Positions 1 to 8,773 of a stretch of DNA of 21,128 nt are shown here, in pieces. This stretch comes from Desulfobulbaceae bacterium. Lineage in GTDB: Bacteria > Desulfobacterota > Desulfobulbia > Desulfobulbales > Desulfurivibrionaceae. The notes beneath the pieces are model-generated. The model was not told where the DNA came from. It saw only the letters and a list, made by a program, of their open reading frames with translations, and ran no database searches. The position numbers were made by a program, and so were the translations under genes. Location: positions 27,548 through 48,675 of the forward strand of contig DOZO01000021.1 of NCBI GenBank assembly GCA_003517965.1. Direction: 5' to 3'. Position 1 is the stretch's first letter; every line of letters starts with the position of its first letter.

Positions 1-49
1 GCAGATGTGGTGCTGCTGAACGTTTACCATCTTTTTAAATGGGCAGGCC

Positions 50-1453
50 TTACCCGCGCCCGGCACTTTGCCTGGACCGTTTCGGAGTCTGCAAGACGGA
101 AAAAAGAAAATCATCCAGAATCAGATATTCAGGCAGGCCAGAACCTTTTAAGCGATATTCTGCCTCCAGCAGGGAGGTTCGGGCCTGTTTCAACGCAGCC
201 AGGGTAAATCGCTCGGCTTGTTGGAAACTCTTGTATACGGCAAAGGGATGGCCAGACAGCGCTTTCTGCTGCGGACCAAGGGCCTCTTGCAGCTGCGGCA
301 GCAGACCTTTCTGAAATGCGGCATAGGAGAGACCCTCTGGATATGCTGGGGTTGGCTGTTCGATGATGGCGCGCACCAATAGCAGTTTGCGCAGGAAATT
401 ACGCAACCCAGCCACCACGATAAGCGGATGCACGCCATTTTCCTGGAGGTGTTGGGCAATGGTCAACGAAGCGGCCAGATCATGATTGCCAAAGGCCTCG
501 TTCAGCTCGTATAAGGCTTCTTCCCGGGTTCGGCCCACCATGGCGTTGAGATCATCCATGGTGATAGTTTTCGCCTCGCCTACGGACAAGGCCAATTTTT
601 CTGCCTCCATGGCCACAGCCACCGGATGAAAACCTACTCGTTCAAGCAGCACCTGCAAGGCCCTGGGCTCAAGTTTCTTGTTGAGGCGAGCCAGAGTCTG
701 CTGGATAATATCCTTGAGCAGGGTATCCTGATCCTTGCGCGCTACGGAACTGATTCCGGTATCCACCGACAGATCAACAACCACACAGTTTTTTTCAAGA
801 TACTTGAAGAGTTTCTTGCGTTTGTCTGCTGCCTCGGCCACCAGAATCAAGGTGTTGTCTGGCGGAATCCCTGTTTCCAACGCCGCCATAAGCAGCTCTG
901 CTCCATCTGACTTGGGAGGTGCCGCTAAAGGTGCGCCTTCGCTTGCTGAAAATGCTTTATGCACCCAATCAAGATCGTCGGGTCTGGTAAAACTGAACAG
1001 TTCCTGCCAACGGCCGGGTGTGCAGGCAGCCATCTCTTCTTTTTCCCAATCCGCAGGAACGAGCTCGGCTAAGGCCAGCATCTGGGTTAGAAAACGCAAG
1101 GCTTTTTTTAGTTCTTTCCCGTCCCTGGCCTTGCACGCTTTGTCCCAGAGGGTGCTGGCTACAACCTTGGAGTAGAGGATCTGGGAGTCCATCACCCGGA
1201 TAACCTGTCTGCCGCCGAACAGGCTGTAGGTCTTGAGCATGTTTATCGTGGCGCCCACTTCTTCCTGATCTCCATCAATGGCCGTGAGGCTGCTCTGTCG
1301 GCGAGCCTCATCTGGCAACAGGCGGCAAATCAGATCATTGGCGATCTCCTGACAGAGATAACGTTCGCCAAACAGCAGATAGACCGATGCTGTTTTCCCA
1401 CCTGTTACGGCTTTTAGCAGTGTATTAACTTCCTGTCGTTTATAAACAGCCAT
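50..1453 (-). CDS. holA: DNA polymerase III subunit delta (HolA), enlarged
   Basis: The delta subunit is the clamp-loader component that opens the beta sliding clamp and works with gamma/tau and delta' in the cytoplasm. The 467-residue product has the family's opening (VYLLFGERYL near residues 24-33), then a segment about residues 200-225 (NTLILVAEAADKRKK) typical of the AAA-like domain. It ends with the helical collar-type C-terminus (about 330-440). Usual family length is about 330-350, so this protein is roughly 100 residues too long. The excess sits at about residues 96-190 and contains a low-complexity Ala/Pro/Ser patch. Start: ATG at 1451-1453 preceded by AAGGA with about 6 nt spacing. 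It is divergent from the SDR gene and ends in TAA at 50-52. Family assignment is confident; the role of the insertion is unknown. Confidence 0.9.
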   Translation of the reverse strand: MAVYKRQEVNTLLKAVTGGKTASVYLLFGERYLCQEIANDLICRLLPDEARRQSSLTAIDGDQEEVGATINMLKTYSLFGGRQVIRVMDSQILYSKVVASTLWDKACKARDGKELKKALRFLTQMLALAELVPADWEKEEMAACTPGRWQELFSFTRPDDLDWVHKAFSASEGAPLAAPPKSDGAELLMAALETGIPPDNTLILVAEAADKRKKLFKYLEKNCVVVDLSVDTGISSVARKDQDTLLKDIIQQTLARLNKKLEPRALQVLLERVGFHPVAVAMEAEKLALSVGEAKTITMDDLNAMVGRTREEALYELNEAFGNHDLAASLTIAQHLQENGVHPLIVVAGLRNFLRKLLLVRAIIEQPTPAYPEGLSYAAFQKGLLPQLQEALGPQQKALSGHPFAVYKSFQQAERFTLAALKQARTSLLEAEYRLKGSGLPEYLILDDFLFSVLQTPKRSRQSAGRG

Positions 1454-1688
1454 TATTTTTCCTTAAGCTGTCAGGGCATTGCAAGCTTAGATGAGCTTCC
1501 TGTTGACTGGCTCGGTACTTGTTGCTACTTTGACTCAGGTAGATAGGCTGAAGAATATATCATTTCAGTCTTTGGTCAGCAGCCTAAACACCTCTTTTAG
1601 TGTAACTGTGTCTTGCTACCCTTGTCACTGAAAAAAGCCTTGGCAAATTCGGCAGCTTTGATCAATGTCCATTTTCGGAAAAACTGAC

Positions 1689-2852
1689 ATGATGCCAACC
1701 ACATCTGAAAAAATAGGGGTGCTCCTCGGTGGTTCAGGCTTGCTTGGCGGCGCGGTGGTGTATTATTTTAAAACTCATGGCGAGGGGAGGATCAACGTTC
1801 TGGCCCCTAACAGCAAAAAACTCAGCCTGCGGGATCCTGACGATATTCGTCGCTATTTTGAAAGGTCCAAGCCTGCCTTTATCATCAACTGCGCCATTGC
1901 CGCCATCGACAGCGATCCTCAGCTTGCTTACGAAATAAACTATCTGGGGACGGTATATCTGGCCAAAGCTGCCCAAGAATTGGGTGTTCCTTACATCCAC
2001 TTGAGTTCGGCCGCAGTCATGCCAACTGGTCATAATCTGAGCGAAGAGGCGCGTCTTAACCTGCGCCCCGATTTGCCCAACTATACCAAGGCCAAACTCA
2101 TGGCCGAACTGACTCTCGAACATCTGCGCAGGAGCAAAGGCCTTGATTATACGATAATCAGGCTGGGCATCGTTTATGGTGCCCACGACCATAAAATACA
2201 GGGTTTTCACCGGTTGTTTTTTGCCATTATTGACAGGGCGATGCCGGTGCTTTTTACTAAGCAAGGGGCTATGCACTCCTATTCCAATGCCCGCAAGCTG
2301 CCCTATTTTATTGCCCAGCTGTTGGAAAACCGGACCGAATTTTCTGGCCAGATCTACAACTTTGTCGATTCCAACCCCGTGTCTTTAAGCCAACTCATTC
2401 TCACCATCAAGGCATATCTTGAGCTGAAAACCCCACGGGAGATTTATCTGCCTTTTTTCTTGGCAAAATTTGGCATGGGGATATTGACCAGGTTTGTGCG
2501 CTTGATAACCAGGCTCGGTATTGATGCCCGCATGCCGGCTGAGTTGATGTTTCTAAAAAAATTCTACGAAACTCAGACCCTGTCTGCCGCCAAATTGCGC
2601 AATTCAAGTTTCAGGGATCCCTATCCAGAGGCGACGATTTTTACCGAACTTCCGGCTCTTATTGAATACTATGTAACCAGATGGGAGCATCTGAACCTTA
2701 TTGAGTCTGTTGCCAAGAAAAAATTTGACCCCCGCAGGCGATCCGATGAATTTATTCGTACCCCTGACCAGCTCCTGCAGGAAATTCACGAGGAAAGCGG
2801 CCAGGCTTTTCTCATGCAATGCCCCTTGGTCAGATCAGGAAAAGAGGGATGA
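1689..2852 (+). CDS. Extended SDR-family NAD(P)-dependent epimerase/reductase-like protein
   Basis: This is a Rossmann-fold sugar-nucleotide epimerase or RmlD-like reductase, probably acting on a nucleotide-activated sugar or similar cytoplasmic substrate; the exact substrate cannot be read from sequence. Seen directly: an N-terminal GGSGLLG dinucleotide-binding motif, NCA after the fourth strand (AFIINCAIA), a Ser pair in HLSSAAV, and the catalytic YxxxK (YTKAK). After about residue 250 a C-terminal region of about 130 residues departs from the core fold and ends in a charged tail. The ORF is open from ATG 1665, but that codon has no ribosome site. ATG 1689 has GGAA 8 nt upstream and begins just before the first beta strand, so it is preferred (387 residues). 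It stands alone: divergent from holA and 34 nt from the convergent receiver-TPR gene. Confidence 0.75.
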   Translation: MMPTTSEKIGVLLGGSGLLGGAVVYYFKTHGEGRINVLAPNSKKLSLRDPDDIRRYFERSKPAFIINCAIAAIDSDPQLAYEINYLGTVYLAKAAQELGVPYIHLSSAAVMPTGHNLSEEARLNLRPDLPNYTKAKLMAELTLEHLRRSKGLDYTIIRLGIVYGAHDHKIQGFHRLFFAIIDRAMPVLFTKQGAMHSYSNARKLPYFIAQLLENRTEFSGQIYNFVDSNPVSLSQLILTIKAYLELKTPREIYLPFFLAKFGMGILTRFVRLITRLGIDARMPAELMFLKKFYETQTLSAAKLRNSSFRDPYPEATIFTELPALIEYYVTRWEHLNLIESVAKKKFDPRRRSDEFIRTPDQLLQEIHEESGQAFLMQCPLVRSGKEG

Positions 2853-2886
2853 TAGTCGTGTCGGCGCAAGGGGAGATGGCCAGGTT

Positions 2887-4050
2887 TTACAGGCACTTGT
2901 TCAGGATATCGCGGGCTTCTTGGTGGCCGGGGTCAAGGCGAAGCACCTTTGAAACCCACTGGTCTGCCCACACTAATCGTTTCAGAGAAAAACAGGCCTT
3001 GCCTAGAGCCAGGAAAAGCTCAATGTCGTCGGAAGTTTTTTCCGCTAATTTTTCCATGATTTTAATTGCTTCGTTGACCTCACCCGCAGCATACAGGGCC
3101 ATCCCTATTTTTTTGTTCAGATAGATGCGCTCAGGGTCTTCTTTCAGCACCTCGCGATAACATTTGACCGCTAACGTCATCAGCCCGCAGTCATAGCAGG
3201 TTGCGGCAATATCTTCCTTGAAGTCGATATCGTTGTTTTTTGTTTTCAGCACCAGACGCAGGACTTTTTCTGCCTCGGGCAGTTGTTTCTTTTTGATAAG
3301 CAGTTTGGCAAAATTAATGGCCCGGTCCGCATGTCTGGGGCTGATCTCCATGGCTCGGCCGAAGTTTTCCAGGGCCATTTCCATCTTGCCCTGATGGAAG
3401 TAGAGTTGGCCCAAGGCATGATAGGAACTGACATCAAGCCGATTGAGCTCTATTGCTTTTTCAAAGTAAAACAGGGCTTTTTGTAAATCTCCCTTTTTCC
3501 CGAAGAGCCGTCCCATTTCCCGGAAAGGTTTTGAGGAGCGGTCATTGAGAATGGCCGCTTCCTTGGCTGCGGCAATGGCGCCGTTAAGGTTGCCCTTTTC
3601 CTCAAGGGTGCGCACGTTATGCAATAGCTGGTTGAAAGGGGAGGGATTGTTGATCTGTGTCAGAAGCTCATTTATCTTTTGCTCAAGGGTCAAGGTGACA
3701 AAGGGCTTGGTCAGGTATGCGTCAACATCATGTTCCGCCGCTTCGGCGACAATATCCATGTTGGCTTCTGCCGTGACCATGAGAAAAGGGATGTCACGCA
3801 GTCTTTTGGAGGAACGAGTCAGGCCCAGCAGCTCGGTGCCCGACATATGGGGCATATTGTAATCACTGATAATAAAATCGATGGTGACTTTCTCATCCTG
3901 GAGCAGCTTCCAGGCCTCCCGGCCATTGGCCGCCTCGTAAAACTCCTTGCCGAATTTGATTAATTTCAGCATGGCCTTGACGGATCGGCGCATGTTGTCG
4001 ATGTCGTCCACGATAAGAAAAATCATGTCTTGGGGGGCTTTGAGGGGCAT
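2887..4050 (-). CDS. Response regulator: CheY-like receiver domain plus TPR repeats
   Basis: A two-component response regulator whose output is protein-protein contact rather than DNA binding. Residues about 8-130 form a receiver domain: acidic pair D15-D16 (LIVDDID), phospho-acceptor D63 (FIISDYNMP), T93 (VTAEAN) and K115 (YLTKPF). Residues about 140-387 form a run of TPR helices (for example KALFYFEKAIELN and MALENFGRAMEISP). No DNA-binding or enzymatic domain is present. The reading frame stays open to 4374, but the extra N-terminus overlaps the kinase gene and resembles no receiver. ATG at 4048-4050 puts the first beta strand where expected, with AGGA about 12 nt upstream. It lies 112 nt after the histidine kinase gene on the same strand and is its probable cognate partner (inference). 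Confidence 0.85.
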   Translation of the reverse strand: MPLKAPQDMIFLIVDDIDNMRRSVKAMLKLIKFGKEFYEAANGREAWKLLQDEKVTIDFIISDYNMPHMSGTELLGLTRSSKRLRDIPFLMVTAEANMDIVAEAAEHDVDAYLTKPFVTLTLEQKINELLTQINNPSPFNQLLHNVRTLEEKGNLNGAIAAAKEAAILNDRSSKPFREMGRLFGKKGDLQKALFYFEKAIELNRLDVSSYHALGQLYFHQGKMEMALENFGRAMEISPRHADRAINFAKLLIKKKQLPEAEKVLRLVLKTKNNDIDFKEDIAATCYDCGLMTLAVKCYREVLKEDPERIYLNKKIGMALYAAGEVNEAIKIMEKLAEKTSDDIELFLALGKACFSLKRLVWADQWVSKVLRLDPGHQEARDILNKCL

Positions 4051-4090
4051 CCGGCTTTTCTTTCCTTTGTTGCTTGCGGTCAGCTCTGTA

Positions 4091-4138
4091 TTGCACCCAG
4101 AGGGTATAAGTTTCGTTTGCACCCTGAAGGGCATAAAA
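4091..4138 (-). repeat. Pair of hairpin-like direct repeats between kinase and regulator genes
   Basis: Two related units of about 20 nt, TTGCACCCAGAGGGTATAAG (4091-4110) and a variant at 4117-4138 (TTGCACCCTGAAGGGCATAA), are spaced 26 nt apart in the 112-nt gap between the histidine kinase and receiver-TPR genes. Each contains a CCC/GGG inverted pair able to form a small hairpin. Confidence 0.5.
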
Positions 4139-4162
4139 TCCGGCAAGCTGCTCAACTCAGCT

Positions 4163-5482
4163 TTATAAGGGTAAGGTAAAATAAAAACGGGAACCTTGCC
4201 CAGGTTCGCTCTCCAGGCCAATCCTGCCCCGGTGAACATCCACAGCCAAACGGCAGAAGTAGAGGCCAAGTCCGGTGCCGACCAGGGTGTCCTGTTTGTT
4301 GGAAGCTCTGGAGTATTTCTCAAAAATGGAGAGGTGCTTGGCAACGGGGATTCCTGGACCTTGATCCTGCACATAAAATTCCAGTTGTTTTTTGCCGATT
4401 ACCCTTCGGCAGCCAAAACGAATCGTGGTGTTGCCTGTGCAATATCCCAAGGCATTGGTGAGCAAGTTCTGCATCACCCGCATAATTAGGGTTCGATCCA
4501 GGGATATCTGCGGCAAATCTGCTTCTACCTCCATAATCAATTCCACATCCTTGATCTTGGCCATGCCCTTGATGCTGCTTAAGCATTCGGCCAACATGGG
4601 GCCGGGTTCGATAACCTCTTTGATAGGTACGAGCTTGCCGTCTTCAATCTTGCCGATGCTTACCAGGTTGGAGACCATGCGCACTGCCCGGTCACACCCT
4701 ATCTGGGCTGATTCAAGGAATTCCCGGTTTTCCTCGGCAACGGAGTAGGATAAGATGTCGAGATTGGCCACCACTTCGGCAAGTGGACCTTTGAGGTCAT
4801 GGATCAGCAGGCGGGAAAGTTCGGCGCGGACAGTCTCCTGCTTCCGCAGCTCGAGATTTCGTTCTCGGAGGATGCGCTGTTGCCGACGGAGATCCTGTTG
4901 CAGATTTTCCTGGACAAGCAGAGAGAGAATGATACTGCTGAAGTCAAAAAGGCGGGTGATGTCTTCTTTGAGCAGATCCCGGTCGCCGAGCTTGTCTGTT
5001 ACATTGATGACGCCTAAAACCTTGCCTTTATGGAGAATTGGTATGGATAGCAGCGAATTGCGCCGGTAGTTGGCGCTGTCCATTTTGTTAAAACGTTTGT
5101 CGTCACCAATATCCTTGATAAAGAGGGGTTCCTGCTGTCTGGCGACCCAGGAAGCCACGGAGCGTTCATCGTCAAGGGTCTGCTCTTGGCCAATAATCTC
5201 GGGTCGATTTGCCGCCCTGACCACCAGATGTTTTTTGCGCTCAAGCACCATGAGAGAGCCCTGCTCGACTCCCAGATATTCCAGAATAACCTTGAGAATC
5301 CGCCCCAGACGCGTATGATAGTCAAGACGTCGGGTGTTGATTACCTCAGAAATCCGGGAGAAACTGTCCAGGAGTCGATTGGCCAGCTCCAGATCCTGTA
5401 GATTTTGCTGTTCATCCTGCACGGTAGCCCCTTTATCCGTAGAGATTTGTCGGCAACAATCGTAGCTGTCTACTACTCCCAT
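4163..5482 (-). CDS. GAF-domain sensor histidine kinase
   Basis: A cytoplasmic two-component kinase of 439 residues with no membrane segment. Domains in order: a short N-terminal helix (about 20-50); a GAF sensor (about 55-190, with GSLMVLERK and SLLSIPILHKGKVLGVINV); a coiled-coil linker (about 192-222); a HisKA domain with phospho-acceptor H228 in LLIHDLKGPL; and a HATPase domain (about 325-439) with N box MQNLLTNAL, G1 DQGPGIP, F box IFEKYSR and G2 GTGLGLY. All catalytic boxes look intact. The GAF ligand is unknown. The start ATG at 5480-5482 lies inside the end of guaA, overlapping it by 10 nt, with AGGA at 5491-5494 placed 8 nt upstream. This arrangement suggests translational coupling to guaA. 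The receiver-TPR gene follows. Confidence 0.9.
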   Translation of the reverse strand: MGVVDSYDCCRQISTDKGATVQDEQQNLQDLELANRLLDSFSRISEVINTRRLDYHTRLGRILKVILEYLGVEQGSLMVLERKKHLVVRAANRPEIIGQEQTLDDERSVASWVARQQEPLFIKDIGDDKRFNKMDSANYRRNSLLSIPILHKGKVLGVINVTDKLGDRDLLKEDITRLFDFSSIILSLLVQENLQQDLRRQQRILRERNLELRKQETVRAELSRLLIHDLKGPLAEVVANLDILSYSVAEENREFLESAQIGCDRAVRMVSNLVSIGKIEDGKLVPIKEVIEPGPMLAECLSSIKGMAKIKDVELIMEVEADLPQISLDRTLIMRVMQNLLTNALGYCTGNTTIRFGCRRVIGKKQLEFYVQDQGPGIPVAKHLSIFEKYSRASNKQDTLVGTGLGLYFCRLAVDVHRGRIGLESEPGQGSRFYFTLPL

Positions 5483-7044
5483 TCGATGGTTCCTGGCGGC
5501 TTGCCGGTCACATCGTAGACCACTCTGGAGATGCCGCGCACCTCGTTGATGATCCGACGGGAGACATGATCCAGGAAATCATAGGGAAGATGCGCCCAGC
5601 GGGCGGTCATGAAATCAACCGTTTCCACGGCTCGCAAGGCCACCACATGGGCATATTGGCGATTGTCCCCGATCACGCCTACTGATTTAACCGGGAGGAA
5701 CACGGTGAAGGCCTGAGAGACCTTGTCGTAAAGCTCGTTTTTGTGCAGCTCCTCAATAAAGATTGCATCGGCCAGGCGCAGAGTGTCGGCGTAATCCTTG
5801 CGCACCTCGCCCAGGATGCGTACCCCGAGACCGGGTCCGGGGAAGGGGTGGCGATAAACCATCTCGTAGGGCAGGCCCAGTTCGACCCCGATGACGCGAA
5901 CTTCATCCTTGAACAGCTCGCGCAGGGGTTCGACCAGCCCGAGCTTCATGTGCTCGGGCAAGCCGCCTACGTTATGGTGGCTCTTGATCATCTTGGCCTT
6001 GCCGGTTTTGGCTCCGGCCGACTCAATGACATCAGGGTAGATGGTGCCCTGAGCCAACCATTTGGCATGGCTGAGTTTTCCGGCCTCCTCCTCAAAGATC
6101 TCGATAAAGGTGTTGCCGATGATCTTGCGTTTTTGTTCCGGGTCTTCTATGCCAGCCAGCCCGGCAAGAAACCGTTGTTCCGCGTCCACCCGCAGCACCT
6201 TGACTCCCATGTGCCTGGCAAAGGTGGTCATGACCTGATCGCCCTCATGCAACCGTAGCAGGCCATTGTCGACGAAGACACAGGTGAGCTGGGTGCCGAG
6301 GGCCCGATGCAGGAGGGCCGCGACTACTGAGGAATCAACCCCGCCGGAAAGCCCCAGCAGCACCTCGTCTTCGCCTACCTGACTGCGGATTTGTCTGATG
6401 GTATGCTCAATGATATTGCTCGGTGTCCACAGACGGCCACAGCCGCAAATCTCATGGACAAAGCGCTCGATGATCCGCTGGCCCTGGCGGGTATGGGTCA
6501 CCTCAGGGTGAAACTGGAGCCCGTAGAAATTGCGGCTCTCATCCCCTATTCCGGCCATCGGGGCGTTGTCGCTTTCGCAGATAGTCACGAAACCTTCGGG
6601 CAGACGGTTGACCCGGTCACCGTGGCTCATCCAGACATCAAGCATCCCGTAGCCTTCGGGGCTGGCATGATCCTCGATATTCCGAAGCAGGCGGGAATGA
6701 TTGCGAGCCCGCACCTGAGCGTAGCCGTATTCGCGATGGCTGGCTGCTTCAACCTCACCGCCTAACTGGGCGGCCATGGTCTGGAGACCGTAACAGATGC
6801 CGAGCACTGGCACACCCAAGGTGAAAACCACTTCGGCGGCGCGGGGGGTCTGGGCTTCATGCACAGACTGAGGGCCGCCCGAGAGGATGATCCCCATGGG
6901 GCCAAAAGCCTGAATCTCGGCAGAGGTCATGTCCCAGGGATGGAGTTCGCAATATACTCCGGCCTCTCGCACGCGCCTGGCAATGAGCTGTGTGTACTGG
7001 GAGCCGAAATCAAGAATAAGTATCTTTTCGCTATGGATATCCAT
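5473..7044 (-). CDS. guaA: GMP synthase (glutamine-hydrolysing)
   Basis: GuaA makes GMP from XMP, ATP and glutamine, the last step of guanine nucleotide synthesis in the cytoplasm. The 523-residue protein has the normal two-part layout. A class I glutamine amidotransferase domain carries nucleophile C84 (GICYGLQ), H179 and E181 (FHPEVTH). An ATP-pyrophosphatase domain has the P-loop SGGVDSS at about 233-239. The C-terminal dimerisation domain ends in the family-typical GTIEWE. The frame could begin at GTG 7050, but ATG 7042-7044 gives the standard N-terminus and is preceded by AGAGAG. It starts 11 nt after the guaB stop and overlaps the downstream kinase gene by 10 nt. Length and motifs are those of a complete enzyme. 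Confidence 0.97.
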   Translation of the reverse strand: MDIHSEKILILDFGSQYTQLIARRVREAGVYCELHPWDMTSAEIQAFGPMGIILSGGPQSVHEAQTPRAAEVVFTLGVPVLGICYGLQTMAAQLGGEVEAASHREYGYAQVRARNHSRLLRNIEDHASPEGYGMLDVWMSHGDRVNRLPEGFVTICESDNAPMAGIGDESRNFYGLQFHPEVTHTRQGQRIIERFVHEICGCGRLWTPSNIIEHTIRQIRSQVGEDEVLLGLSGGVDSSVVAALLHRALGTQLTCVFVDNGLLRLHEGDQVMTTFARHMGVKVLRVDAEQRFLAGLAGIEDPEQKRKIIGNTFIEIFEEEAGKLSHAKWLAQGTIYPDVIESAGAKTGKAKMIKSHHNVGGLPEHMKLGLVEPLRELFKDEVRVIGVELGLPYEMVYRHPFPGPGLGVRILGEVRKDYADTLRLADAIFIEELHKNELYDKVSQAFTVFLPVKSVGVIGDNRQYAHVVALRAVETVDFMTARWAHLPYDFLDHVSRRIINEVRGISRVVYDVTGKPPGTIEWE

Positions 7045-7055
7045 TTTCACTCTCT

Positions 7056-8516
7056 TTAACCCAACCGGTAATTCGGGGCCTCTTTGGTTATGATCACGTC
7101 ATGGACATGGCTTTCTTTAAGTCCCGCCGCAGTGATTTTGACAAATCGTGCTTTTTGGCGCAGTTCCTCGATGGTGGCCGCGCCGAGATAACCCATGCCG
7201 GAACGCAGACCGCCCATGAGTTGGTAGATCATATCGGAAAGCGGTCCCCGGTAGGGCACCTTGCCTTCGATCCCTTCGGGCACGAACTTCTCCTGGTCTT
7301 CCACCCCCTCCTGAAAGTAGCGGTCACTGGAACCCTGTTTCATGGCCCCGAGCGAGCCCATGCCTCGGTAGCCCTTGTAGGTTCGGCCTTGGTAGAGGAA
7401 GGTTTCGCCGGGGGATTCATCGGTTCCGGCAAAGAGGCTGCCGATCATCACTACTCTGGCCCCGATGCCGATGGCCTTGGCGATCTCGCCCGAGTATTTG
7501 ATTCCGCCATCGGCAATTACCGGAATGCCGAATTTTTCTGCAGCCTTGGCACAGTTATAGATCGCGCTCATCTGTGGTACTCCTACCCCGGCCACGATAC
7601 GGGTGGTGCAGATGGAACCTGGCCCGACGCCGACCTTGACGCAATCGGCCCCTGCTCGAATCAGGGCCTCGGCCCCTTCCGCGGTGGCCACGTTTCCGGC
7701 AATGATTTGCAGATCGGGAAAAGCGTCCTTGATTCGGGTCAGGGCGTTTAAGATATTGCGGGAATGTCCGTGGGCGGAATCAAGAACCACAACATCTACG
7801 CCGACATGGATCAGTCTTTCCACATGGTTTAAAGCGGAGTTCACGCCGATGGCCGCACCCACCCGCAGTCGGCCCAGGTCATCCTTGGCGGCATGGGGAT
7901 ATTTCTTTACCTTTTCAATATCCTTGATCGTGATCAGACCCTGAAGATTGCCTTCATCGTCCACCACCAGAAGTTTTTCGATCCGGTGTTCATGGAGAAG
8001 GGCCTTGGATTGGTCCAGCGTGATGCCGACCTTGGCAGTTACCAGGTTTTTGCTGGTCATAACATCCCGAACCAGCAGATCCTCATCGGAAACAAAACGC
8101 AGATCGCGGTTGGTAACAATGCCGACCAACTTGGTGCCTTTGAGAACCGGCACCCCTGAGATCCGGTAGTTGCGCATGATCTCGTTAACCTCGCGCACGG
8201 TTTGGGCATCGTTTACCGTGATCGGATCGATGACCATCCCTGATTCGGATTTTTTCACTTTCCGCACCTCTCGAACCTGGGCTTCGACGCTCATGTTTTT
8301 ATGGATAATGCCGATTCCGCCCTCTCTGGCCATGGCAATGGCGGCCCGGTGTTCGGTGACCGTGTCCATAGCTGCACTAACCAGGGGAATATTCAAGGTG
8401 ATCGACTTGGTCAGCAGCGTGGCCAGAGTCACTTCATTGGGCAACACTTCAGAAGCGGCGGGTACCAGGAGCAGGTCGTCAAAGGTATAGGCATGTTCGA
8501 TTGTCTCAAGTGACAT
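7056..8516 (-). CDS. guaB: IMP dehydrogenase
   Basis: GuaB oxidises IMP to XMP with NAD+, the rate-setting step towards GMP. The 486-residue protein is a TIM barrel interrupted by two CBS modules (about 94-205). The barrel begins with YTFDDLLLVPA and SAAMDTVTE. The active-site loop GPGSICTTR carries catalytic C303, and the mobile flap region is GYRGMGSLGAM. CBS domains in this family bind adenine and guanine nucleotides and tune activity. Start: ATG 8514-8516 with a strong GAGGGAG site 7 nt upstream. It is the first gene of the guaB-guaA-kinase-regulator operon. The 257-nt upstream gap holds a dispersed repeat copy, and I found no convincing sigma-70 promoter there. Confidence 0.97.
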   Translation of the reverse strand: MSLETIEHAYTFDDLLLVPAASEVLPNEVTLATLLTKSITLNIPLVSAAMDTVTEHRAAIAMAREGGIGIIHKNMSVEAQVREVRKVKKSESGMVIDPITVNDAQTVREVNEIMRNYRISGVPVLKGTKLVGIVTNRDLRFVSDEDLLVRDVMTSKNLVTAKVGITLDQSKALLHEHRIEKLLVVDDEGNLQGLITIKDIEKVKKYPHAAKDDLGRLRVGAAIGVNSALNHVERLIHVGVDVVVLDSAHGHSRNILNALTRIKDAFPDLQIIAGNVATAEGAEALIRAGADCVKVGVGPGSICTTRIVAGVGVPQMSAIYNCAKAAEKFGIPVIADGGIKYSGEIAKAIGIGARVVMIGSLFAGTDESPGETFLYQGRTYKGYRGMGSLGAMKQGSSDRYFQEGVEDQEKFVPEGIEGKVPYRGPLSDMIYQLMGGLRSGMGYLGAATIEELRQKARFVKITAAGLKESHVHDVIITKEAPNYRLG

Positions 8517-8581
8517 CAGCGGACTCCCTCAAAAAAATGTGGCTGGTGATGCGCCTCGCTTGCCAAGGCGATCTGAGATAC

Positions 8582-8685
8582 TAAGCCGTTGAGCAAAAAC
8601 AACTTAAACATCAAATCCTGCCAAGACGGCATAAGGAGCCGTAAAAGCGAAGCAGAATAGTACAAGTTATTTTTGTACGGCTCCT
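8582..8685 (+). repeat. Dispersed double-hairpin repeat, copy A
   Basis: A 104-nt element between the Ppx/GppA gene and guaB. It begins TAAGCCGT, has the central core GGCATAAGGAGCCGTA (8628-8643) and ends TACGGCTCCT (8676-8685). AGCCGT near the start can pair with ACGGC before the core. AGGAGCCGTA in the core can pair with TACGGCTCCT at the end, giving two consecutive hairpins. In the first 63 ungapped positions 43 match copy B, concentrated at the ends and the core. Confidence 0.8.
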
Positions 8686-8773
8686 AAATTGTAGAGTCTT
8701 TAATATAAAAAACTTTCACTACGGAGGTCAATGGCGAGTTTGCAGAGGAGCGCATTTGCTGTGTGCGGCAAGG

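Noticed and set aside
1501..1561. TGGC/TTGC and TTGACT elements upstream of the SDR gene as sigma-54 or sigma-70 promoters
   Set aside because: The GG to GC spacing does not fit sigma-54 (the expected GC reads GT), and no good -10 lies at 16-18 nt from either TTGACT.
4051..4374. N-terminal extension of the receiver-TPR protein by 108 residues
   Set aside because: It overlaps the kinase gene 3' end, has no domain, and ATG 4050 starts the receiver at the expected distance.
8517..8773. Promoter or purine-responsive element upstream of guaB
   Set aside because: The gap holds repeat copy A and a weak TAGTAT-like -10 without a matching -35; I see no PurR-type palindrome or riboswitch fold.
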